A DNA stretch of 64,000 nt. Origin: Pseudomonadota bacterium (lineage in GTDB: Bacteria; Pseudomonadota; Gammaproteobacteria; Burkholderiales; Chitinibacteraceae). The DNA lies in contig JAPLQI010000050.1 of the NCBI GenBank assembly GCA_026399755.1, forward strand, positions 1 through 64,000. Reading direction: 5' to 3'. The notes under the pieces are model-generated. The model was not told the DNA's origin. It worked only from the letters and a program-made list of their open reading frames with translations, and did not search any database. The position numbers and the translations under genes were made by a program. Of this stretch, positions 23,438-32,018 are shown one piece after another; position 1 is the stretch's first letter, and each line of letters starts with the position of its first letter.

Positions 23438-23638
23438 ATGCTATGTTTTTTATGCATGGCACATGTATGTAGTTATTTGTCATCCATAAAAAATAGTTTT
23501 ACAAGAGGCTCACTTAAACAACATCCTATTTATTTAGCCGCATTTGAAATTGTATTTCTAGCGGAGGTTATTTCGACAGTGGGATTGGGGAAGTATATTG
23601 AGAAGGTTAAGAGGGATGCAGTGAAGGAGGAGCAATAA
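23438..23638 (+). pseudogene. Decayed copy of small membrane peptide
   Basis: The last 37 codons (from about 23527) match the 45-residue peptide at 24858-24995, ending STVGLGKYIEKVKRDAVKE. Two glutamates fall within the hydrophobic stretch (AAFEIVFLAEVIST against AAFAIVFVAGTIST), which would harm membrane insertion. The upstream 30 codons look unrelated, and there is no convincing ribosome site. It is probably a relic of a tandem duplication. Confidence 0.5.
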
Positions 23639-23716
23639 AAATCATAGTTATTGAATACAATTAAATTAAATTAACAGCTATTACAGCCATATGAAATTAT
23701 TAGAGAAAAAGTAACC

Positions 23717-24448
23717 ATGTCATTTTTTAATGTCGATTTAAAAGAAGAGCTAGGCCAAATTGAAAGCGCATTAAACAGAACGGTAACAAACAGTCTTAAA
23801 CCCGCCATTGATGATAGCGTTTCACAAGCGGCCGATCGCCTTGAGGCCACCATAGGAAAAGCAAGTTTTGAGCTGCATTCTGTAGTTGAAATTGCAGGAA
23901 ACACCCTGAGTAAAAATATCAAGGATCTGTCTGATGAGATTCATAATCAACGATCAATGACCAAAGATGACATTATAGAAATAGTTAATTACGCCTCAAA
24001 AAAAATAGGTGATGAAATTGATCAGCGCATCCTTAAAATTAAGGATGAAACTTCGTCATTAATTAATGAGAAAGTCTCACTACTTAAGGCTGAGCTAGAA
24101 GACGCCACCATTAAAAGTCGAAAAATGCTCTTTACCAATTTAGCCATCTCAGGCTCTGCCGCACTTCTGATAGCCGCTATTGGCTTTGTTTATAAAAAAA
24201 TCACCATCGGCCAGCTTGATCCCTTTATCTTATTCCGAATCATTTTAGTATCCTGCGCTGTAGGGGCGGGCCTAATGAGTGGTTTAAAAATGTGGCAAAG
24301 CTGGCGGGCAAAAAGCACCGTTAAAAAAGGCATCGCTACTACCGTATTTAGCTTCGTCGGCGTACTCCGCCCTAATGGTGCAATGGCTTTATTTTTACTA
24401 AGCATGCTGTTATTAGCCGCATGGGCCTGGCTAACTTTACACGCTTAA
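23717..24448 (+). CDS. Coiled-coil protein with C-terminal membrane segments
   Basis: 243 residues, family not recognised. Residues 1-140 are predicted as long amphipathic helices without cysteines or catalytic motifs, probably a coiled coil (DLKEELGQIESALNRTV to LLKAELEDATIKSRK). Three hydrophobic segments follow near 140-160, 172-192 and 222-241. The layout suggests a cytosolic rod tethered to the inner membrane. It lies inside the duplicated accessory cluster on the same strand as its neighbours. Confidence 0.55.
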   Translation: MSFFNVDLKEELGQIESALNRTVTNSLKPAIDDSVSQAADRLEATIGKASFELHSVVEIAGNTLSKNIKDLSDEIHNQRSMTKDDIIEIVNYASKKIGDEIDQRILKIKDETSSLINEKVSLLKAELEDATIKSRKMLFTNLAISGSAALLIAAIGFVYKKITIGQLDPFILFRIILVSCAVGAGLMSGLKMWQSWRAKSTVKKGIATTVFSFVGVLRPNGAMALFLLSMLLLAAWAWLTLHA

Positions 24449-24515
24449 ATCACTCCCACTAAATAGAATAAATATCTAAAATATATTGATTCTATTTATA
24501 AGAAAATGATTAAAA

Positions 24516-24713
24516 ATGCCCATACCCAAAAATAAAGCCATAAAAACATACTGTAAAAATTGCGGTTGGAGCCAAGTTATTTGGCAAAACAGCGATGTTT
24601 TAACCACACCAAGGCGATGCAAACAATGTGGAAATGAAAAATTGGAGTATAGCGAAGCGGGGAAAATAGAAAGCTTATGGGCGAGAGCACGATTTATTCA
24701 AGGTCAACAATGA
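24516..24713 (+). CDS. Small zinc-ribbon protein
   Basis: 65 residues with a four-cysteine zinc ribbon (CKNCGWSQV and RRCKQCGNEKL, residues 13-42). The rest is short and basic. It is the second zinc-ribbon gene in this cluster, and may be an adaptor or nucleic-acid/protein binder. AT-rich codon use like its neighbours. Confidence 0.55.
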   Translation: MPIPKNKAIKTYCKNCGWSQVIWQNSDVLTTPRRCKQCGNEKLEYSEAGKIESLWARARFIQGQQ

Positions 24714-24727
24714 ATTTCTATGATTGA

Positions 24728-24817
24728 TATTGGATACCACACTTACGCATCATCAGCCCCAGCAAATTACAAATGGCTTTAGAAAATGAAGTGAAACAAA
24801 ACTTCACACTAACTTAA
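24728..24817 (+). pseudogene. Remnant of a second WYL-regulator C-terminus
   Basis: Twenty-nine codons and a stop (YWIPHLRIISPSK to the end) match the last residues of the WYL regulator at 21590-22477 (YWIPHVRIISPAE). No start or upstream domain remains. It shows that a block including a WYL regulator was once duplicated. Confidence 0.7.
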
Positions 24818-24857
24818 ATCATCACTTTATCTATTTTACTCAAGTAAAGGAAATGCC

Positions 24858-24995
24858 ATGGGTAACAACAACTCCCCACTAGAAAGCTTAGCCGCATTTG
24901 CAATTGTATTTGTAGCGGGTACGATTTCAACAGTGGGCTTAGGGAAATATATTGAGAAGGTTAAGAGGGATGCTGTGAAGGAAAACAATAAATAG
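24858..24995 (+). CDS. 45-residue single-pass membrane peptide
   Basis: Frame MGNNNSPLESLAAF to KENNK. One hydrophobic helix (about 11-28) is followed by a basic helix (KYIEKVKRDAVK), as in small membrane regulators or toxins. A good ribosome site (AAAGGA) precedes the ATG. Its paralogue at 23438-23638 has decayed. It lies between the WYL remnant and the DUF697-like gene. Confidence 0.6.
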   Translation: MGNNNSPLESLAAFAIVFVAGTISTVGLGKYIEKVKRDAVKENNK

Positions 24996-25117
24996 CTAGG
25001 TTATTTAAATAAATAAATTTCATTTTTATAATAGCCAAATAAATATACCTACTCTAGTTAAGTAAGGCCCACTCAAATTGAGTAACCTATAGTATTTTTA
25101 TATCTAAAGGAACCACA

Positions 25118-25588
25118 ATGATTGCTCGTAATATTTCAGAGTTAAATGCAACCAAAGAAGAATGTTATTCAATGGTCACCAAACGTGCTTCTATTTCAGC
25201 AGGCACCTCAGCAGTTCCAGTACTTGGCGTTGATGTGGCAGCAGATGTTGCAATCATGCTAGAGCTTATCCCTGCAATCAACCGAAAATTTGGCCTATCT
25301 CAAGATCAAATTGAAGGATACAGCCCTGCTACTAAGCAACTTATTTATGCCGTTATCAAAAAAACAGGATTAGCACTAGTTGGCCAAACAATTACAAAAA
25401 CACTTATTACCCAGGCACTCAAAAAGGTCGCAGGTCGTGCCGCAGTCAAACAAGTATTGAAATTTGTTCCCTTTATTGGCTGGGCAGCAAATGCGGCTAT
25501 TGGTTTTGGCGCAATGAAGTATATCGGTAATTCCCATGTCGAAGACTGCTTCGAAGTTTGTAAAAACATATTAGCAAATAATAAATAA
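25118..25588 (+). CDS. DUF697-like membrane-associated protein
   Basis: 156 residues, paralogous to the C-terminal half of the protein at 22523-23365 but without zinc ribbons. It has paired hydrophobic helices with proline/glycine breaks (SAVPVLGVDVAADVAIM and LKFVPFIGWAANAAIGFG), an intervening charged helix, and the same ending (GNSHVEDCFEVCKNILANN). It probably inserts in or lies on the membrane. The YaaW-type gene starts 32 bp later, so the two are likely co-transcribed. Confidence 0.55.
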   Translation: MIARNISELNATKEECYSMVTKRASISAGTSAVPVLGVDVAADVAIMLELIPAINRKFGLSQDQIEGYSPATKQLIYAVIKKTGLALVGQTITKTLITQALKKVAGRAAVKQVLKFVPFIGWAANAAIGFGAMKYIGNSHVEDCFEVCKNILANNK

Positions 25589-25620
25589 ATTTAAACATTA
25601 TCTTAATCAGGAGCTTTACC

Positions 25621-26352
25621 ATGGCATACAGATATGACACAGACTTAGAATTCCTTGAATATATTAAATCAGTAGACCTAGACGACCTAGTTTATACACT
25701 AACGCATGATAAAGACGGTTCAGTACGAGTTACCGAAGAACTAACGTCTTCATTAGAATATAAAAGGCATAGCCCCAACCACCAGAAGTATTGGGAATTA
25801 ATTGCCGCAGAAATTCAATGCTTTGGGGCAAATACATTTGCAACATTATTTCGCGGGGGTAAGGGAGTTCCGTATAAAGAAGTACTAATTGATGTCTGCG
25901 ACAAAATGAAAGTTAACTACAACAAAAACTCTAGTATCGAGCGGCTAGAAAATGAACTTTTATTGAAAATTCTTAATGATGCCTTGGAAAAAATGACTCC
26001 TGAAGAACTCAAGGAACTAGCTGAGGCTGTTGGAGTGGAATATGCAGGTACAATAAATGCTCAAGCATTCGTAGGTGTATTTCAAGCAGTATTTCGCGCC
26101 GGTGGTTTCAAATCCTATCAACTTACCCTAGTAATTGTAAACGCAATCCTCAAAGCAATGATCGGCAGAGGCCTATCCTTTGGTGGAAATATTGTATTAA
26201 CTCGAACGATGGCAGTTTTAGCAGGTCCAATAGGCTGGGCAATAACAGGTCTATGGACAGCTGTTGATATAGCCAGTCCAGCGTACCGCGTAACGATCCC
26301 TGCCGTTATTCAAATCGCAGCATTACGACAAAAACACCAGCATGACATATAA
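25621..26352 (+). CDS. YaaW family (UPF0174) protein
   Basis: 243 residues. The N-terminal block (DTDLEFLEYIKSVDLDDLV), the middle (ELIAAEIQCFGANTFATLFRG) and the C-terminal signature (SPAYRVTIPAVIQIAALR) match E. coli YaaW. The function of this family is not established. Hydrophobic glycine-rich helices near 185-225 suggest membrane contact, like the DUF697-like protein encoded just upstream. Confidence 0.75.
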   Translation: MAYRYDTDLEFLEYIKSVDLDDLVYTLTHDKDGSVRVTEELTSSLEYKRHSPNHQKYWELIAAEIQCFGANTFATLFRGGKGVPYKEVLIDVCDKMKVNYNKNSSIERLENELLLKILNDALEKMTPEELKELAEAVGVEYAGTINAQAFVGVFQAVFRAGGFKSYQLTLVIVNAILKAMIGRGLSFGGNIVLTRTMAVLAGPIGWAITGLWTAVDIASPAYRVTIPAVIQIAALRQKHQHDI

Positions 26353-26387
26353 ATAGAATAATTAACTTTAAGCTCAGCAACACCAAA

Positions 26388-26435
26388 ATAAATCTGACAA
26401 TATTCGTCTATTCAACGGGTCATTGTCAGATTTAT
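26388..26435. terminator. 14-bp hairpin between yaaW-like gene and hslO
   Basis: A perfect 14-bp stem (26388-26401 with 26422-26435) and a 20-base loop lie between convergent genes. There is no T-run, so it may be a rho-dependent or bidirectional 3' end. Confidence 0.5.
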
Positions 26436-26440
26436 CCTCC

Positions 26441-27310
26441 TCAATGCAACTGCGGATTCACCTCAGTAATCCCGTGCCCAATAAATAGCTGGGTGACGTC
26501 TACTTGGTCGAACTGGTATTTCTCGTTGCAGAATTCGCAGCCTACATCAACATGGCCGTGTTCGGCGAGTAGGCCTTCGATTTCTTCTTTGCCTAGCATT
26601 TTAAGCATGCCGCCTACGCGCTCTCTGGAGCAAGTGCAGGCGAAGCTTGGGAATACGGGGTCGAAGATGCGGACTTTTTCTTCGTTATACAGGCGATAGA
26701 GTGTTTCGCGCAGCGGCAGGGTCAGCAGTTCTTCGTCTTGAATGGTTTGCGATAAGGCGGTGACTCTGTCCCAGCCATCTTCATCGCCTTGGCCTTCTGG
26801 TAGTTTTTGAATCAACAGGCCACCGCTCATTTCGCCGTCGGCCGCCAGCCAGATTTTGGTGTCCAGCTGCTCTGAGCGCTGCATATAGTTTTCGATGATT
26901 TCAGCTACGCTCTGGCCTTTTTCAAAGCCAACAATACCTTGCCATGTTTCGCCATCTTGTGGATCGATCATGATAGAAAACTGGCCCTGACCGATCAGCT
27001 CGGCCAGCGTGGCATCGCTAGAAAGCAAACCTTCCCAACGTGCTGTAGCGCGCATGGTCATTTCGCTGGTGCATTCCACCACCAACATTTTCAGTGGGCC
27101 ATTACCGCGCAATTGCATCACTAAAGTGCCATCGAGCTTAATGGTAGCAGTGAGTAAGGCGGCAGCGGAAAGCAGCTCGCCAATGCGCTTTTGCAAAACT
27201 GGCGGGTAAGGATGACGAGTGAGCACTTCTTTATAGGTGGCATCAAGCTGAACAATTTCGCCGCGTACTGGCAGGCCATCAAACAGAAAACGCTCTAGTG
27301 AATCTTTCAT
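26441..27310 (-). CDS. hslO: Redox-regulated chaperone Hsp33
   Basis: Holdase activated by oxidation and unfolding. 289 residues. The C-terminal zinc switch has the four cysteines in the expected spacing (FACTCSR and CEFCNEKYQ). Its N-terminal domain is complete. The start overlaps the Ntn-hydrolase gene by 4 bp, so the two are probably one transcript. Confidence 0.95.
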   Translation of the reverse strand: MKDSLERFLFDGLPVRGEIVQLDATYKEVLTRHPYPPVLQKRIGELLSAAALLTATIKLDGTLVMQLRGNGPLKMLVVECTSEMTMRATARWEGLLSSDATLAELIGQGQFSIMIDPQDGETWQGIVGFEKGQSVAEIIENYMQRSEQLDTKIWLAADGEMSGGLLIQKLPEGQGDEDGWDRVTALSQTIQDEELLTLPLRETLYRLYNEEKVRIFDPVFPSFACTCSRERVGGMLKMLGKEEIEGLLAEHGHVDVGCEFCNEKYQFDQVDVTQLFIGHGITEVNPQLH

Positions 27311-27897
27311 TTTTTGCTCTCTACTGATTTAACTTTTGTTACGGTGTAACTCGTCATGGGCATGGATGAGCTTACGTCAAAAGCACAGCCTGCTTCGATC
27401 CCAATACGGGCAATGTCAGCCGCGCTTAAATCAGGGTTATCATAAACGGCATTCATGGCGCCAATGGCGTAATCACGGCCACTGCCTATGCCCCAGAAAC
27501 GCTGGTACTCATAGACTTCACGCAGGCTATAGACAGCAAAAATGCCATGCGGATTGGCCAGCAGCACAGTCATTTGGCTAGATTCGTAGGGATCGTCGTC
27601 TTCTTCGTCTACTTTTAGAAAAAAGTCGTCTTTAAGCTTGGGATGTAGCTTTCTGAAACTTTCAAAAATAGCGGGCCTGTCGCTAAAATCCAGATTTTTT
27701 ACTTTTTTAAGCGCGGCTTGCAAAACTAAATCGTGCGCAGCGCTGCCTGCAATCGAAAAATATCCATCGTGCGCAGCAAAAATTTTATTCCAACATGCAT
27801 CGTCCCCAGCACCTAGCCGGGTATCACCAAAAGTAGATTGGCTATCCGCCGCAATGGCGATCTGATCGCCTTTTTTAACGACAACTACCGTGGTCAT
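27307..27897 (-). CDS. Proteasome-type Ntn hydrolase (HslV-like)
   Basis: 196 residues. After removal of Met1 the protein would begin TTVVVVKKGD, the N-terminal threonine expected of a T1-family peptidase. The downstream KGDQIAIAADSQSTFG block, with a conserved Asp, and the GSGRDYAIGAM block (as in the GSGGxxA region of HslV) support a proteasome/HslV fold. It is not canonical HslV (no hslU beside it). Its link with hslO suggests a protein-quality role. Confidence 0.75.
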   Translation of the reverse strand: MTTVVVVKKGDQIAIAADSQSTFGDTRLGAGDDACWNKIFAAHDGYFSIAGSAAHDLVLQAALKKVKNLDFSDRPAIFESFRKLHPKLKDDFFLKVDEEDDDPYESSQMTVLLANPHGIFAVYSLREVYEYQRFWGIGSGRDYAIGAMNAVYDNPDLSAADIARIGIEAGCAFDVSSSMPMTSYTVTKVKSVESKK

Positions 27898-27922
27898 TTA
27901 TTTTCCTTATTAGCGCAGTTCT

Positions 27923-28060
27923 AAAAAGATCTGTAGACACAGAGACAAAATCAGAACACCGAGCACATGGAGAAAACCTTCAGGCCATTAAACTGGCGAA
28001 TGTTTTCCTAACGCTCTGTGTGCTTTACCCTCTGTGTTCTCTATGTCTACAGATTTTTTT
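27923..28060. repeat. 138-bp imperfect inverted repeat element
   Basis: The ends AAAAAGATCTGTAGACA and TGTCTACAGATTTTTTT pair, and CAGAG/CTCTG-type motifs continue inward. The inner 15-mer CATGGAGAAAACCTT (27966-27980) is the reverse complement of one at 17134-17148. It is a non-coding dispersed element. Confidence 0.65.
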
Positions 28061-28077
28061 AAAGAGAGTTATTCCAA

Positions 28078-28557
28078 TTAATCTTGTTCTTCAATCAACT
28101 CAATCAAGCGAATCAAGGCATGGCGTACTGTTTGCATACGCACTTCCGCCCTGTCGCCATCAAATAATTCTTGTTCGGTGATGATTCCCGCTGGCCCTGC
28201 AAAAGCAAAGCAGACTGTACCCACCGGCTTTTCAACGCTGCCCCCTGCTGGGCCTGCCACGCCGCTGACGGCAACGCCCCACTCAGCACTGGCTAGATGA
28301 CAAGCGCCTTGCACCATGGCAGCGGCCACAGGCTCGCTCACCGCGCCCAGCTTGGCGATAAACTCAGGCGGGACGGCAAGCATGTCCATTTTGGCTTCGT
28401 TGGAATAAGTAATAAAGCCACGCTCAAACCACGCTGAGCTGCCTGCCACATCGGTAATCGCTCCAGCGATCAGGCCACCTGTGCAAGATTCTGCGGTTGT
28501 TACGCTCTGACCACGCGCCAGCAGCACACGGCCGAGCTGAGTTGCTAATACCAACAT
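28078..28557 (-). CDS. pncC: Nicotinamide-nucleotide amidohydrolase PncC (CinA C-terminal family)
   Basis: Deamidates NMN to nicotinate mononucleotide in NAD salvage. 159 residues from MLVLATQLGR, with AAAGGTG in front. A longer frame from 28662 runs through a dispersed repeat and is rejected. The family motifs TTAESCTGGLIAGAITDVAGSS, with the catalytic serine, and VAVSGVAGPAGG are clear. No fused CinA N-terminal domain is present. Confidence 0.92.
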   Translation of the reverse strand: MLVLATQLGRVLLARGQSVTTAESCTGGLIAGAITDVAGSSAWFERGFITYSNEAKMDMLAVPPEFIAKLGAVSEPVAAAMVQGACHLASAEWGVAVSGVAGPAGGSVEKPVGTVCFAFAGPAGIITEQELFDGDRAEVRMQTVRHALIRLIELIEEQD

Positions 28558-28594
28558 GGGGGTGACACCTTTAGATTTCAAATAAAAACAAATG

Positions 28595-28676
28595 TGTAGG
28601 GCGGGCAGGATTTTGTGCCCACGCGACGAAGGATGGATGTGCCATACGCGTAGGCACAACAAATGCCCACCCTATA
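28595..28676. repeat. GTAGGGCGGGC-type inverted repeat
   Basis: TAGGGCGGGCA and TGCCCACCCTA form the outer ends, and TTGTGCCCACGCG and CGCGTAGGCACAA pair inside. It is a member of the window's GTAGGG-type dispersed repeats, lying in the 350-bp gap between pncC and orn. The rest of that gap shows nothing recognisable. Confidence 0.6.
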
Positions 28677-28906
28677 TGCATCAATTTATGTCAATGCCAT
28701 GCAAAAGCCTTAGGGTGCAATAAGTCTGAGGCTTTATTCAGACGCATTGCGCCGTGTATATGTAATTCCCATGCGGCGTAATGCAGCCAAGCAAAAAACG
28801 CTTGGCTTTATTAGCGCCCTACAAATGACACGATGATGAGAACCCTGCTTATTGGCACATGAAAAAAGCCAAATGATTCCTATAAAGCACAGCCCACCCG
28901 ACTCTT

Positions 28907-29479
28907 TTAAACCGCAGCTGGAACAATTACCGCTGGCTCACGAATAAAGTTTTCGCGGTAGAACTTCAGCTCATCAATCGATTCTTGGATATCGGCTAAA
29001 GCGGTATGTGCGCCGCGCTTTTTAAATTGCTTGGCGATTTCTGGCTGCCAACGTTTGCACAGCTCTTTGAGTGTGGACACGTCCAGATTGCGGTAGTGGA
29101 AAAACTCTTCCAAAGTAGGCAGGTATTTCACTAGGAAGCGACGATCCTGATGCACCGAGTTACCACAGAGTGGCGACGCACCTTTAGGCACGTATTGTTC
29201 CAAAAAGGCGATGAGTTGCGCTTCGACTTCGGCCTCAGTAAAAGTCGATGCTTTTACTTTATCGATTAAGCCCGATTTACCGTGGGTGTTTTTATTCCAA
29301 TCATCCATCGCGTCTAAAACGCTATCGTCCTGATGCACCACAAATACGGGGCCTTCGGCAATCATATTCAGATTACTATCGGTAATAATGACGGCAATTT
29401 CGATCACGCGCTCTATCTCGGGATCAAGCCCAGTCATCTCCATATCAACCCAGATGAGGTGGTTCTTGTCTTGTGGCAT
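28907..29479 (-). CDS. orn: Oligoribonuclease
   Basis: 3'-5' exonuclease that degrades 2-5-nt RNAs and pGpG. 190 residues. DEDD residues are in [10 protein letters not shown], the [10 protein letters not shown] region, [10 protein letters not shown] and [10 protein letters not shown]. It is divergent from the M48 protease gene with a short gap. Confidence 0.96.
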   Translation of the reverse strand: MPQDKNHLIWVDMEMTGLDPEIERVIEIAVIITDSNLNMIAEGPVFVVHQDDSVLDAMDDWNKNTHGKSGLIDKVKASTFTEAEVEAQLIAFLEQYVPKGASPLCGNSVHQDRRFLVKYLPTLEEFFHYRNLDVSTLKELCKRWQPEIAKQFKKRGAHTALADIQESIDELKFYRENFIREPAVIVPAAV

Positions 29480-29523
29480 ACTTGGCCTTATTCAATCACA
29501 CAAAAATGCTATTTTACCCGCAA

Positions 29524-30771
29524 ATGAACGCAAATCAGTTCTCCCTCCTCTTTCTGTTTGCTTTAACGGCCAGCGTAATATTGCAACTCTGGCTGGCGAT
29601 GCGCCATATCAACCATGTAAAACGCCATAGAGGCAGCGTTCCTGCTGAGTTTAGCGCAGAGATCACCCCAGCCTCGCATCAACGCGCCGCCGATTACACT
29701 GTGGCAAAAACACGTTTTGGTATGATCCTTACCCTGTTTGAAGCCATGCTTTTAGGCGCATTTACCTTGGGTGGTGGCATTGAGTGGTTTAATCAACTGG
29801 TATCAAGCTGGATTAGCTCGCCACTTTGGGCGGGTGTGGCCTTAATTATGGGCATCACCCTTATCCACAGCTTAATCACCCTGCCGTTTACTTTAATTTC
29901 CACTTTTAAAATTGAAGCCAGTTTTGGCTTTAATAATATGAGTGCCAAATTATTTATTGCCGATACGCTTAAAACCACCGCAGTGGCCATGGTGATTGGC
30001 CTACCGCTTTTAGCTGGCGTGTTGTGGCTAATGGAGCAAATGGGCACATATTGGTGGCTATGGGTTTGGGCCGTGTGGGTGGGATTTTCACTGCTATTAA
30101 TGTGGGCCTTTCCGACGTTTATTGCGCCTATTTTTAATAAATTTGAGCCTTTATCTGATCCAGATTTAAAACAGCGTATCGAATCGCTATTAAGCCGTTG
30201 CGGTTTTAAAACCAATGGCATTTTTGTGATGGATGGCTCTAAGCGCTCCAGCCATGGCAATGCTTATTTCACCGGCCTTGGTAAAGCCAAGCGAATTGTA
30301 TTTTTTGATACTCTACTCAAGCATTTAAATGCCAGCGAAGTGGCCGCCGTATTGGCGCATGAATTAGGCCACTTTAAGCATCGCCATATTGCCAAGCGCA
30401 TGGCTTGGACCTTTGGCCTCATGCTGGGTATGTTGTGGGTTTTAGGGCAATTGAAACAAGAATTGTGGTTTTACCAGGGCCTTGGCGTGAATAGCCAATC
30501 CACCGCTACAGCCCTCTTGCTATTCTTTTTAGTCATGCCGGTGTTTACCTTTATTTTTGCCCCGCTCAGCTCAATGTCATCGCGCAAACATGAATATGAA
30601 GCTGATGCTTATGCGGCAGAGCAAGAATCCCCTCGCGATTTGATTAATGCCTTAGTGAAGCTTTACCGAGACAATGCAGCCACGCTCACGCCCGACCCTT
30701 GGCATAGCCTGTTTTACGATAGTCACCCCCCTGCAGCATTACGCATCGCGGCTTTGAAAAAACTAAATTAG
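29524..30771 (+). CDS. M48 family (Ste24/CaaX-type) membrane zinc protease
   Basis: 415 residues from MNANQFSLLFLF. An earlier in-frame start at 29473 would overlap orn and is not favoured. Multiple membrane helices (about 7-25, 63-87, 101-130, 150-175, 180-205, 295-345), the zinc site HELGHFKH and the downstream EYEADAYAAEQ place it in the Ste24-like M48 subfamily. It probably acts in membrane-protein quality control; CaaX processing is not expected in bacteria. Confidence 0.88.
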   Translation: MNANQFSLLFLFALTASVILQLWLAMRHINHVKRHRGSVPAEFSAEITPASHQRAADYTVAKTRFGMILTLFEAMLLGAFTLGGGIEWFNQLVSSWISSPLWAGVALIMGITLIHSLITLPFTLISTFKIEASFGFNNMSAKLFIADTLKTTAVAMVIGLPLLAGVLWLMEQMGTYWWLWVWAVWVGFSLLLMWAFPTFIAPIFNKFEPLSDPDLKQRIESLLSRCGFKTNGIFVMDGSKRSSHGNAYFTGLGKAKRIVFFDTLLKHLNASEVAAVLAHELGHFKHRHIAKRMAWTFGLMLGMLWVLGQLKQELWFYQGLGVNSQSTATALLLFFLVMPVFTFIFAPLSSMSSRKHEYEADAYAAEQESPRDLINALVKLYRDNAATLTPDPWHSLFYDSHPPAALRIAALKKLN

Positions 30772-30811
30772 ACTAATTGCTAATCATTGATCCCCTAGAG
30801 AGAGAATAAAC

Positions 30812-31138
30812 ATGTCACTCAGCACAGAGAATTGTCAGGATGGCGCAGCTAAGCTCAGCGAAGTAGAAGCAGAAATGCTGTCTACTGACCTACAAGACTG
30901 GATCGTGACCGATACTTATCTGGAAAAAACATTTCGCTTTAAAAACTTTTACGAAACCATGGGTTTTGTGAATGCAGTGGCCTGGATGGCCAATCAGCAA
31001 GATCACCATCCCGATTTAGACGTTAGCTACAGCCGCTGCCGCGTGCGCTGGAATACTCATTCAGCCAACGGCATTAGCCGTAACGATTTTATCTGCGCCG
31101 CTCGATCGGACGCACTCACTTTAAAAGCAACTTCATGA
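30812..31138 (+). CDS. phhB: Pterin-4a-carbinolamine dehydratase
   Basis: Recycles the pterin cofactor of phenylalanine hydroxylase. 108 residues. The signature QDHHPDLDVSYSRCRVRWN and the conserved THSANGISRNDF are present. No phhA is nearby. It overlaps rsgA by 4 bp. Confidence 0.9.
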   Translation: MSLSTENCQDGAAKLSEVEAEMLSTDLQDWIVTDTYLEKTFRFKNFYETMGFVNAVAWMANQQDHHPDLDVSYSRCRVRWNTHSANGISRNDFICAARSDALTLKATS

Positions 31139-32013
31139 CAGAAACAGCCCGTATCGTCGCTAGCCACGGCAGGTCTTATATCGTTGAACGCACTAATGGC
31201 CAGCGCCTTCGGGCCAGTACCCGTGGCAAAAAAACGGATTACGCCTGCGGTGATTTAGTCGACATCCAAATTTTGAACGAAGAGCAAGCGGTAATTGAGC
31301 GCGTATTAGAGCGCAAAACCCTGCTTTATCGCTCAGACGCTTGGAAAAGCAAGCTGATAGCAGCCAATGTTACCCAGCTGATTATTGTGCTGGCCTCAGA
31401 GCCTAGCTTTTCGACCGAGCTAATCAGCCGCTGCGCCATTGCGGCCGAAGCAGGCGGGATTCAAACACTAATCTGCCTAAATAAATGCGATTTACCAACG
31501 GCTGCGGCTGCAAAAGAGCGGCTGCAATACTTTGTAAATCTAGGCTACAACGTGGTTGAAATTTCGGCGCTGGATAATATCGCCCCGCTACGTGCTTCAT
31601 TAGTTGGGCATATTTCGGTATTGGTTGGGCAATCGGGCATGGGTAAATCCACCATTACCAATGCACTACTGCCGGATGCTAATGCGCGAGTAAACGAGAT
31701 TTCTATCGCGCTGGACGCGGGTAAGCACACCACCACCAATGCCACGTTTTATCATTTGGATGCAGAATCGGCGCTGATTGATTCGCCAGGCTTGCAGTCT
31801 TTTGGCTTAGCGCATATCACGGCGCAAGATTTACCGGCTTATTTCCCAGAATTAAGAGAGCGCATTGGCACCTGCCGCTTTCATAACTGCCGCCACCGCC
31901 AAGAGCCAGATTGTGGCATGCGTGCTGGGGTTGAAGAAGGCACGATTAGCCCGCAAAGGCTGGCATTGTTGCATCGCTTGCAAGATGAATTAAGTGCAGG
32001 TGAGCGCTATTAA
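31135..32013 (+). CDS. rsgA: Small ribosomal subunit biogenesis GTPase RsgA
   Basis: Circularly permuted GTPase that checks late 30S assembly. 292 residues. N-terminal OB fold, G4 motif CLNKCDLP (about 119), G1 GQSGMGKST, G3 DSPGLQSFG, and the C-terminal zinc knuckle CRFHNCRHRQEPDC. It overlaps phhB by 4 bp, so the two are translationally coupled. Confidence 0.95.
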   Translation: MTETARIVASHGRSYIVERTNGQRLRASTRGKKTDYACGDLVDIQILNEEQAVIERVLERKTLLYRSDAWKSKLIAANVTQLIIVLASEPSFSTELISRCAIAAEAGGIQTLICLNKCDLPTAAAAKERLQYFVNLGYNVVEISALDNIAPLRASLVGHISVLVGQSGMGKSTITNALLPDANARVNEISIALDAGKHTTTNATFYHLDAESALIDSPGLQSFGLAHITAQDLPAYFPELRERIGTCRFHNCRHRQEPDCGMRAGVEEGTISPQRLALLHRLQDELSAGERY

Positions 32014-32018
32014 ATCTA

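Noticed and set aside
28558-28662. N-terminal extension of PncC
   Set aside because: The extra 35 residues are translated from a dispersed inverted repeat and are not part of the family; a good start with a ribosome site lies downstream.
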